DNA of 64,000 nucleotides. Source: Odontocerum albicorne. Taxonomy: Eukaryota; Arthropoda; Insecta; Trichoptera; Odontoceridae. The notes beneath the pieces were generated by a model, which saw only the letters and a program-made list of their open reading frames with translations, did not search any database and was not told the origin of the DNA. A program made the position numbers and the translations under genes. The stretch's first letter is position 1, and every line of letters begins with the position of its first letter. This document shows, one piece after another, positions 41,501 through 53,500 of this stretch. Location: assembly GCA_949825065.1 (NCBI GenBank), contig OX463841.1:16693064-16757063 (forward strand), written 5' to 3'.

Positions 41501-44500
41501 TTGTAAATTTTGTAAAATGGATAGAAAATCTTCGAAATTCAGTTCTGCACGGCCATGCAGATAAAAAAAAAGGAGATTTTCAGGTAATCAATTTACTGTA
41601 GAAGAAGAAATTAGTTTCACTAGTGCATCTGCAGCAAAATTAAAAAATTCGCAAGATGAGGAAGTTATAATTAATAACAATTACGGTTATTGTATTTTAG
41701 AATTTTTTTCTGTTTTTACCACGCTTTCAACATTGATCCTGTGCTCTACATGTAAAAAAGAGATAAAATTTAGTCGTGCAGCTGCTCGTGGGTTAGGGTT
41801 TAAAATTGCTTTACAATGTGAGTGTGAGCAAGTACGATATATTCAATCATCGCCCTTTATAAATAAAGCATTCGAAGTAAATCGAAGAATTGTGGCAGCT
41901 ATGAGATTGCTAGGAGTTGGAAAGGAAGGTATAAACATATTTTGTAGTATGATGGACATTTGTCAAGGCTTGACTATTGGTACATACTACAGTTGTCTTG
42001 ACAATTTATACACGGCCGCTTCAGCAGTTTACGATCAAATTATCTCAAAAGCCGTAAGAGAAGAAAAGGAATTAATATTAGAGTCTGATCCTCACGCTAA
42101 TCCTAATCATTTGACTGTTTCTGGCGATGGCACGTGGAAAAAACGAGGCTTCAATTCTCTCTTTGGTGTTACTACGCTCATCGGCAAGTACAGTAAAAAA
42201 GTTGTTGATACGATAGTAAAATCAAGTTTTTGTCAAGGGTGTAATCTATGGAAACACAAAAAAAATGATGACATCGAAGCTTATCGAGATTGGTATGAAG
42301 AGCATGAAGAAGTATGTACCATAAATCATAAAGGAAGCGCTGGAAAAATGGAAGTTGATGCGATTGTTGAAATGTTTGGGAGATCGGAAACCAAGCATAA
42401 TGCCAAATATATCCGATATATCGGAGATGGTGACTCAAAAACTTTCAAAGGCATTCTTGATATTAACCCCTACAATGATAATCCGGTGGTAGAAAAAAAG
42501 GAGTGTGTTGGACACGTTCAGAAACGCATGGGTTCACGGTTACGTAAAGCCAAAAAAGATAATAACGGTATTGGTGGCAAAGGCGCTGGTAAACTCACTG
42601 ATAAGCTAATCAATGAATTATCTTTATATTATGGTTTGGCGATTCGTCGAAATCCAAATTCTGTTGAAGACATGAAGAGAGATGTGTGGGCAACCTACTT
42701 TCATAAAATTTCAACTAACGAAAATCCTCAACACATGAATTGTTCACCTAGTTGGTGCAAGTATCAGAAAGCAGTAGAAGACGGCACTATTGACGAATTT
42801 GACCACAAAAATCCTCCTCTAAATGATAACGTTATACAAGTAATAAAACCAATTTATCAAAGTTTATCAGCTGATTCTTTATTGGAACGATGTTTGGGTT
42901 CTGAAACCCAAAATAATAACGAATCGTTGAATTCATTGATTTGGACTTTTGCTCCGAAGCACATTCACGCTGGACTGAAGACGATTGAAATTGCCACTTT
43001 CTTCGCAGTTAGTATTTTTAATGAAGGTTATATACCCATATTAAAAATCTTAGCTGTGATGGGAATCACGATTGGCCCAGAAGCTAATGCTTTTGCAGCG
43101 AGACGGGACGAAGCGCGTATCGAACACTCGGAATTCCGGACTTCAGAGGCGTCAAAGGAGGGTAGAACTGCTCGTCTTCATCAGAGAACATCGGAGAATG
43201 AGTATTTTGAAGTAGAGGAAGGATTTTTATATGGAGCAGGAATCGCTGATTAAAAATATGTAAGTATTCTGTATCATTCTATAAGTAAAATTGTCGAAAA
43301 CTTGTCTTAAAACTTTGAACGCGTTTTTCTCGAAACTTCTTTTTTCGAGCTGGCGGTAAGGACATATCGAGTTCTAATAAACCGATTTACTTCAAATTTG
43401 GAGAGGATGTTCTTTATACATCTCTTCATCGTGTGGTCCTTGCCCAAAAATATAACTTTTCATTTAGTATTTTTTAAAAATTCGGAATTGTTAAAAAATA
43501 TACAAGAAAATTTTTTTTTTCAAACTGCCGCCATTTTGTAAAAAAGTTTTTTTTTAACTTATCCAAGGGTGAAACGATAGCGACATTTATAATAATTAAG
43601 AATCCGTCTGGTTTTTGTTTTTCAGATCACCAGGAGGGTTGGTAGGATGCACGCCAGGACACCCTCTTTTATTTAGACCCTCCACTTTGACTGCTTGTAA
43701 CTTTGTTGATTTTAATTTTTTTTTTTTATTAATTTTTTTATGTATGAACAACAAATCAATAAACAAATGATAAAAAAATTGATTGTAAAAATATTTTTTG
43801 TTTCCTTTTTACAGCGCTTCAAAAACCGGGCGAAATTCATGTCTCTACACTAGAATACCCCCTTAAGAGGAAGTAATCGAAATACCTGTTGTTCCATTCA
43901 GTGCACTATCAATATCTATTATATATAGATATTGATAGTGCACTCAATAGGATCTTGATACATCTTGTGGGAACTATATTCACTCCCGGCACAATTATCC
44001 GATGCTCATCTACAAGATGTTGCCATTAAGAGGAAGTAATCGAAATACCTGTTGTTCCATTCAGTGCACTATCAATATCTATTATATATAGATATTGATA
44101 GTGCACTCAATAGGATCTTGATACATCTTGTGGGAACTATATTCACTCCCGGCACAATTATCCGATGCTCATCTACAAGATGTTGCCATTAAGAGGAAGT
44201 AATCGAAATACCTGTTGTTCCATTCAGTGCACTATCAATATCTATTATATATAGATATTGATAGTGCACTCAATAGGATCTTGATACATCTTGTGGGAAC
44301 TATATTCACTCCCGGCACAATTATCCGATGCTCATCTACAAGATGTTGCCATTAAGAGGAAGTAATCGAAATACCTGTTGTTCCATTCAGTGCACTATCA
44401 ATATCTATTATATATAGATATTGATAGTGCACTCAATAGGATCTTGATACATCTTGTGGGAACTATATTCACTCCCGGCACAATTATCCGATGCTCATCT

Positions 44501-47500
44501 ACAAGATGTTGCCATTAAGAGGAAGTAATCGAAATACCTGTTGTTCCATTCAGTGCACTATCAATATCTATTATATATAGATATTGATAGTGCACTCAAT
44601 AGGATCTTGATACATCTTGTGGGAACTATATTCACTCCCGGCACAATTATCCGATGCTCATCTACAAGATGTTGCCATTAAGAGGAAGTAATCGAAATAC
44701 CTGTTGTTCCATTCAGTGCACTATCAATATCTATTATATATAGATATTGATAGTGCACTCAATAGGATCTTGATACATCTTGTGGGAACTATATTCACTC
44801 CCGGCACAATTATCCGATGCTCATCTACAAGATGTTGCCATTAAGAGGAAGTAATCGAAATACCTGTTGTTCCATTCAGTGCACTATCAATATCTATTAT
44901 ATATAGATATTGATAGTGCACTCAATAGGATCTTGATACATCTTGTGGGAATTATATTCACTCCCGGCACAATTATCAGATGCTCATCTACAAGATGTTG
45001 CCTTTAAGAGGAAGTAATCGAAATACCTGTTGTTCCATTGAGTGCACTATCAATATCTATTATATATATAGATATTGATAGTGCAGTCAATAGAACAATA
45101 GGATCTTGATAAATCTTGTGGAAACTGTATTCACTCCCGGCACAATTATCAGATGCTCATCTACAAGATGTTGCCTTTAAGAGAAAGTAATCCACATGTG
45201 TTTTCGTTAGATTTAGAAGGTTTTGTTGATCAATGCAGAGACCTTTCATTTGGCCTACAACATTTAATTACGATATGGTTCTTAGCATAACCGTATGTGG
45301 AACATCATTTCATCTTTGCACTTGATATACAGAACTCATGACAATAGTACTGAACTGTGGCATATCCTGGTTAAGTCTCTCCTCTTCAAATGATCTATTA
45401 CGTAAGGTCATGTTAACGGAGAATCTTGGCATATGTTGACCCGATGCTCCTTCTGGTCGACTGTCAGCAACCGGGGAACAAATTTGGCCAAAATATGAAG
45501 CATGTTAAAATTGTCTATTAACCCTTCCCTTACGGTGATAAAAATAATACGCGTGCTCCGGTGTTGGGTAGTGAGTACGCAATAAAAAATTAGCAATTTT
45601 AAATCGGAAAAATAAGAACATACATAGATAATCCCCTTAATTAATTATAATTGAAGTTAAAAATTATAATAATTGAGATTTATTTGCTGAAAACATTAAA
45701 AAACCATCTGGCAACGCTCACGGAATGGGCGTACGTCTAACCTATTTGCAAGCCTAGAAGCTACTAGTGGCGCGGAACGTCAGTCGCCTATCCCGGCGCT
45801 TACGCTTATGCTTGCGACGTTGAGACAATTCAGCTTCTTGCAATTCAGTCTAGTATGCAAGAGTGAGATGCGAATATAGTGTCGCGCTTCCCGCATACTA
45901 TTCACCTATCGTCAAGACGAGGCACTCGCAGCGTTTAAATGCGAATTTGTTTTTCGATCTTTACAAAACACCTCGATGTAGTCGATAAATTCTGATTATT
46001 ATTAATATTATTTTTTAAATTAATGCGTAAATATATTATGGAGGAATACCTAAAATCTTAACCTTGTATTTATTATATTTATAGAGATATTGATGGTTAT
46101 TAGAAGCAACGTGTAGAAGATACCCAACACAGGGAAGGAAAGGTTAAAATTGATTAAAATGTGCAAAATGACATTCCAACCATGTCACTAACTTCTCTGA
46201 TTGTTAATCGTTGATTTTCAAGAATATCTTTTTAAATTTCAGCGACATTTTGGGCTGTTGTACTGATACAGGGATGTGCTGGCTTCTCATCATCCTCAAG
46301 CGATGATCGACCATTTTTTTAATTTTTAAAATGTGGATACCACTCATAACATTGGGTTCAACTCATGATTTCATCACCATAAACCTAGCAAAGCATCGCA
46401 AGAGTCTCAGATGCTGTTTTCCTAATTTCAAACAAAATTTTATATTCGCTTTCTGCTCAAATTTAACATTCATCTTGGCAATCGCAGAGGGTTCAAAACA
46501 CGTGTTAACAAAATTGCTCGTTTGGATGCACACAGCACAAAGATTTTTGGCAGACTGAGTCACAATCCGGACGGGATAACTTCTGTCCGGTTTTATATTG
46601 ATCATACCTTGTATATTTCACACTTGCAATGCTAATAATGGGCCTTTGCATTTTGCCTCTGATTCTCCTTTCTTCGATTTGCCAAATTCAGGAATCGCTC
46701 TGTGGGTTTTTCGAACTATACCATAGGCTTATTTTCATGTTTTTTCGAACTGTACCATAGGCATTAGCCTTATTCATTGCCTAATTCAGGAATCGCTCTG
46801 TGGGTTTTTCGAACTGTACCATAGGCATTAGTCTGATTTTCATGTTTTTTCGAACTGTACGATAGGCATTAGTCTTATTCATTGCCTAATTCAGGAATTG
46901 CTCTGTGGGTTTTTCGAACTGTACCATAGGCATTAGTCTTATTTTAATGAAAAAATGAAAATGAACTCGGACTAGTGTGTTAGGACAATTTCCCAATCTC
47001 CATTCTTCACTAAATTTTCAATTCACTCATTCGATAGATGTTCCGACATTTTTAATATACAATATAATTCTTCTTCCTGGCACTGTCCCAACTCATTGCC
47101 TAGGTAGGCTGTTGGGGTCGGCTCTTCTCGTTTTCAGGCTGTATGTTCTTCGGTTCTGGGTGTCGCTTTCATCTAGGCCGTTTCTCTGCAGGATTTTGGA
47201 GCATTGAGTCATCCAGGAGTTCATTGGTCTTCCTCTGGACGGCTGTCGAGGAAGATCCACAGACATTGCCTGATTTACAGTATGGTCTGGTGGTCTCCGT
47301 CTTATGTACCCGTACCATCTCAGCTATCGCTCTTCCCGCTTACTATTTATGTCAGTGACTCCCAGGCTACCACGAATGCGTGAGCTCTTAATTTTATCTT
47401 TAAGTGATACTCCTGCCGACCACCTAAGCATTTGTATTTCTGCTGTTTCAAGTTGCCTAGAGTAGGAGCTGTACACAGTCCAGCATTCTGAGCCATACAT

Positions 47501-50500
47501 AATTGCGGGTCTAATGATAGTCTGGTATACCTTTCCTTTCAGTTTTATAGGCATTTTTGGGTCACACAAGACCCAAAAATGCCTATAAAACTGCAAGGAA
47601 AGATAATATATAATTATTTTATTAAAATATATAATTTGTATTATTTAAATGGTCGAGTTTAATACTCAAATAAATAAAGCATTAACAATGTTATTTAACA
47701 TTGCACTGACATACGAACAAAATATTTATCAAGTCTTAAACGTACTGTTCGATATGAAGCCGTAGACATAACACACATACAAATCAATATAAAACCAGCC
47801 CTGATCGAATGATTCCCACTTTAGGTCGATTTACACACATCAGTGACGTGACAGTGCCATGACGGCCCCGTAATTCCACCGGCCATGATCTCCCAGTGAC
47901 TTCTATTCACAATGAAGTGTTTTTCCCGTCTTTTGCCAGTGCATTTGAGTGCCCAAGATGGCGATGTTTTCGGAAGATGGACTCTTGATGATTGCTCTGG
48001 TTTTGTATGAAGAGGAAGAGCGAGTTAAAAAATAGATGTAGGTTCATCAGGCATGGAAAACTAGAGCAACAGAAGGGGGATTTGCCACTGTATAAGGAAT
48101 TGACGGACGATGGAGCAAAGTTTTATGAATATTTCAGAATGTCAGAAAATTCGTTCAACTTACTGTTAAGCAAATTGGAAGTTTATCTGAAAAAGCAAGA
48201 CACACACTGGAGAAAAGCTATCACCCCAAGAGAACGACTGGCAGTTTGTTTGAGGTAAGAGACTTGAACTATCAAGGAAAGAAACAATCAGTAAAAAGGA
48301 TCAAAATTTGTTTTTTTTATAATGATATATTTTTTTAAAAGACATACAAAAGTAACAAAACTTCGGCCGGTCACGACACTGTCACTGATGTGTATAAATC
48401 GACCTTTAAACGACTGCGTAAGAGCGGGAAATTTAAATGACTGATCAAGCGATCGACAATATTTAGTGTTTTTGGCTGGTAAGTAAGTCAATGGTTATTT
48501 TCTACTGAGAATCATTAAATAATTCAAAGATAAAGAACTATACATAAGTCACAGAGAATTGACATCAAATATACTTTGCAAAAGAGGTCAAATCAGAATT
48601 TTGTTTCAGCCCATCATATCATGACGTCAGCGCTACAGACACAATGTTTTTACCCATCATATAATGGGCTTTGTGTTGGAAAAGGTTTAGTAAATGCAGG
48701 TTTAATTACAATAAACACTTGACAATAAGATATGACCAGTGTACTGTAAGATATAAAAAAATTGTTAAAATACAAACCATGTTTTGCCCTCGACAAGGCA
48801 ACGCAGACCCTGTTGACAGTAGACAGGAACCCGATGTTTTCTTCCCGGTTACTTCTCACCAGAGACAAGAGGATTATATCGTTCTCTTCTCCTTGGAAAT
48901 TATCCAAAACTGATATTCTAACATTTTCTAAGAGTTTGAATTTTTTCCTTTCCTAAAAAACATATGTATTTAAAAACAATACCTACGAGTATATAACAGA
49001 GGTGGCCAAACTTTTGATCACTACGGGCGACCTGCTTTTTAAATGATACGAGGGTGGTCCCAGAAGTACCCGACCTGACGTATAGATGGCGGTTGTTGCT
49101 TTAAAAAAATACTATGGTAGAAAATACTAAACATATAACGCTTAAGTTTCAAGTTTTAAGACGCTACGTTGTTTAGTATTTGTTTGGCAGCCATAAATAG
49201 TGAATGCTCTCAGTGAATTTGTAAACATGGAAAAAATTGGTCATCGTTATGTGATGCAATACTTTCATTTGAAAGGTCTAAGTCCAACCAATATCAAAGC
49301 CGAGCTAGATTCTGCTCTGAGGGAGTCTGCTCCTTCATTTACAACAGTAAAGTATTGGGTGGCAGAGTTTAAACGAGGCTGTACGAGCTGCCAAGACGAA
49401 CATCGCAATGGTTGACCAAATGAGGTGACCACGCCAGAAATGATAAAGAAAATCCACAAAATGGTATTGGATGACCGTCGATTGAAAGTGCGCGAGCTAG
49501 CAGACATGGTAGGCATTTCAAAAAGTGCTGTACATCGCATATTGACTGAAAATTTGGACATCAGAAAGCTGTGCGCAAGATGGGTGCCGCGTTTGCTCAC
49601 AATGGAACAAAAACAGCGTCGTGAGGATGTTTCAATAGAGTGTTTGGCGATGTTTCACAGCAATAAAGCCGAGTTTTTGCGTCGATTCATAATTATGGAT
49701 GAAACATGGGTCCATCACTTCACACCTGAGACAAAGGAACAGTCAAAACAATGAACTGAAAGGGGAGAATCGGCTCTAAAAAATGCGAAGACAGTTCCAT
49801 CTGCAGGCAAGGTCATGGTGTCAGTTTTTTTGGAATGCGCGTAGGATAATTTTCATTGATTATCTTCAAAAAGGAAAAACAACCAACGGCGAGTATTATG
49901 CGAACTTATTGCAGCATTTGAGTAATGAAATCAAGAAAAAAAGGTCGCATTTGGCGACAAAGAAAGTGTTGTTTCATCAAGACAATGCACCAGTTCACAC
50001 ATCTGTTATCGCGGTGGCCAAAATCAATGAATTAAAGTTCAAATTGCTTCCTCACGCACCCTATTCGCCAGATTTAGCCCCCCGGATTATTTTCTTTTTC
50101 CAAACTTGAAAAAATGGTTCGGTGGTAAAAGATTTGCCAACAATGAAGAGGTGGAATCTGCGGTTGATGGCTATTTTGAGCCGCTCAACGGTTCTCACTA
50201 TAAACAGGGTATAGAAGCTATTGAACATCGCTGGGAAAAGTGTGTCGAGCTGAAAGGAGACTATGTTGAGAAATAAAAATATTTTTTCCCAAATTTTTTG
50301 TGTTTTCTTTGTTAGGTCGGGTACTTTTGGGACTATCCTCGTACGTTAGAATCACAATGATTACTTCTGATGTGACTTAGCTTGAAAAACAGGATCAGCT
50401 TAATCATTGCGTCTAAATGACGCATTTTATCCATATCTTAAATTAAACTGTCTCATCAGAATAAAATCAAATTTTATTTTGTAAATAGTTTTTTGACATC

Positions 50501-53500
50501 CTAAAGCGTTTTGCATAATTAGGGTTTTTAGAAGAATATCATTAGCTATACTCAAGAAAATGTGTCATGGTCCGTGTGATGTTTGAATTGTAATGTCTCA
50601 AAGGGATGGGATAAAATAGTTTTTTTTACAAATCGAATAGTTTTTTTATAAATCGAAAAATGTTTTTTTTCTCTAAACTGACGTTTTAATTCCTAATTTT
50701 CATTAAAATAACTTTCTAATGTATTGTATGATTTGTGTCTATCTTTAAATAGGCCAAAATCTACTATGAATTCATACTAATTACGAACATTTAATTTTAG
50801 GTATAAAAAAATCGAAAATCCAATTATCGTATACCCCATTCCTAGCCAATGCAGACTAATGTAGTGATTTTTGACAAACATCGCCAAATATTATTTGATT
50901 TTAACAAACTGACATATTTTTGTTAATTTGTAACAAGATGTACTAATTTGTCATTATTGTTAGTTTTATGTAATGTATTTACCCAAGTAATTTGCTATTT
51001 ATTAGAATCGAGGCTTATATTAAAGTTGATAAAATAATTAAAATTACTGAACATCGTTACAAGGTTGTATTGGGGCAAATTTGTGAAACGTCACAGGGAC
51101 CATGCTACATTTTCTTTAGTATATGTTAGAAGGGTTCCAAAGACTGCATAAGGTTGAAAACCCCATTCTATGGTATAACCATCATTTATCCAAGTTTAAT
51201 CCCTAATGTAGGATTTTTTTAATTTGCCCTACATTTTTCTTCACTATTAATTGATTAAATATTACACTGAATTAATTTTAACGTACCTGCCGTAATAAAA
51301 GCATCTGTCCAGAATATGTAGCCACTATCGTGATCTTATCAGCTGTGTAGCCCTGTTGAATGAAGTACTTAGCTAAACAAAGTACGAACATTGCTTCGTG
51401 TTTATTGGAGCGACTCGATAATTCTTCAATCTGTAATATAAATTAAAGGTATTGAAACAAAGAATGGATAATATCTAGGATAAGAAACTTTATTTATTTA
51501 GCTTCTGCGACATTCCTACCTACCATTCGAGAACACAAATGCTGTCACTCCCGTAATGCAAATGGATGGAGAAACATTACCAAATTGTGACTCCTTTAAG
51601 TATCTTGGGTCACTCATCCATAGCGATGGAGATGTGCAGCAGATGTAACACATAAAATTAGTGTGGGATGGGATGAAGTTTAGATCAATGACGGGAGTTC
51701 TATGTGATCCGAAAATGCCAGTAAAGTTAAAAGGAAAAGTATACCAAATGATTGTCAGACCCGCACTCCTCTATGGCTCCGAATGCTGGACGATGTATAA
51801 CTCTTACTCTAGGCAACTAGAAACTGCTGAAATGCGCATGCTAAGATGGTCAGCTGGTGTGTCCCTAAGATACAAAATAAAAAGCTCACGCATTCGTGGA
51901 AGCCTAGGTGTTACAGACATTAACAGCAAGATGGAGGAGAGGCGATTGAGATGGTATGGGCACGTTGGACACAGAGCACCCGATCACATTGTGAACCAGG
52001 CAATCTCCATGGATCTTCCTCGAATAACAACCAGAGGAAGACCAAAGAATTCATGGGTGGTGCAAAAAGATAACCTGATGCAGAGGCACGGCCTGGGGGA
52101 CGTAGTACGGGACAGAAGAGCATACAACCTGAGGACGAGGAGAGTTGACCCCAACAGTCTTCGCAGACAGTGAGTTGGGATGGAGCCAGGGAGAAGAAGC
52201 TTCTGCGACATTGTATTTTCCCCAAAAAAGGCATATATGACTTTTTTGCAAAACATAGTCAGATGAAAACCTTTTTGTTTATCGAGCAAGATAATTTCTT
52301 AAAACAAGATCAATTATTGTTTTCGTTGCTTGATTTTTTATTTAGAGTATGAAAATATTTAAAAAAAATGTAGGTTTAACATTTCCTTTCATTTGTAGCA
52401 AATTATATTGTATACAAACCAATATATGCACAGACGTCTTCCATCCACAAGATGCCTGACAACTATACTCAATCACAAGGGATTGCCTATCATATTGTAT
52501 CATATCGCAGGCAGTGTTTAACAGTAATATGCAATTAATTAATAAAAGAGGGAACGTGTAACAATTTCTTTCTTAAGTATAAATATTAGGGTTTAATTAA
52601 AACTGCTTCCTAAATGAAGGTATTAAAATGAATTAAAAATAAAAGCATTCCTTGAACTCGATTAATTTCCTATATTTACTTTTTTACATCGATTCCTCCC
52701 TTTATCACATATTTCTCCCTACGATGGTCAAGTTTCTGAAAACCATGACAAAAGAATTGATCATCTTGTGCCTTCAGGTCCTTTCTCACAGTCCTTTCCA
52801 CGTTTCTATTTGTTGCCCCGGTGGTGTTCCTTCAATGTTGGAAAAAGGTGAATATCACATGATTTCAAATTTGAGCAAGATAGGGGATGAGGTAAGACTT
52901 CAACACTCAATTGGTTCTATGTTCTCAATTTCTCAATTGTTTCTATGTTCTCAATTTCTCAATTGCTTCTATGTTCTCAATTGCTTCTATGTTCTCAATT
53001 TCTCAATTGCTTCTATGTTCTCAATTTCTCTATTGCTTCTATGTCCTCAATTTCCCAAATGCTGTATTATGGGGCCTTGAGTTATAATGTTGCAGCAAAA
53101 TTTGGTTCTTGTTTTTCCAAACACTTCATTACTATCATTTCAAGGTTTTCAGAATCTAATATTCATCATCCCTAGAGAAAGAACATCTTTTGTAAAACGG
53201 CAATTAGCCTATCTAGTTCCCAGGATATGCAATAAAATACCAAATCCAATAAAAATAAGTTAAGAAAAATTCAGACAGGGGATATGAACATGGTTGTTGT
53301 TCTTAGACGAACTTTCACAAACGGACGTAATATATACAGACTTCCAGAAAGCTTTCGATAAAGTTGATCACGATATATTACTTAAGAAAATGCATAAACT
53401 TGACTTCAGGGATAATCTAATTGGATTATTTGCATCATATCTAAAAGAAAGATCTCAATACTTAACAATCCGTAACAAGTCTTCTGTGGAATTTATCGCA

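Larger units (their letters stand above)
40921..45186. repeat. 163-bp tandem array (~9 units) with a transposon in unit 1
   Basis: Units start at TTAAGAGGAAG: 43863, 44026, 44189 and so on, each 163 bp; one more unit (40921-41077) lies left of the inserted element. Every unit holds a palindrome (gtgcactatcaatatctat, centre tatat, inverse arm). Inner units are nearly identical; the first and the last two differ (attgag, atcaga, cctttaag). Confidence 0.94.

Noticed and set aside
40921..45186. CRISPR-like array
   Set aside because: Long identical units without unique spacers in an animal intron; a satellite.
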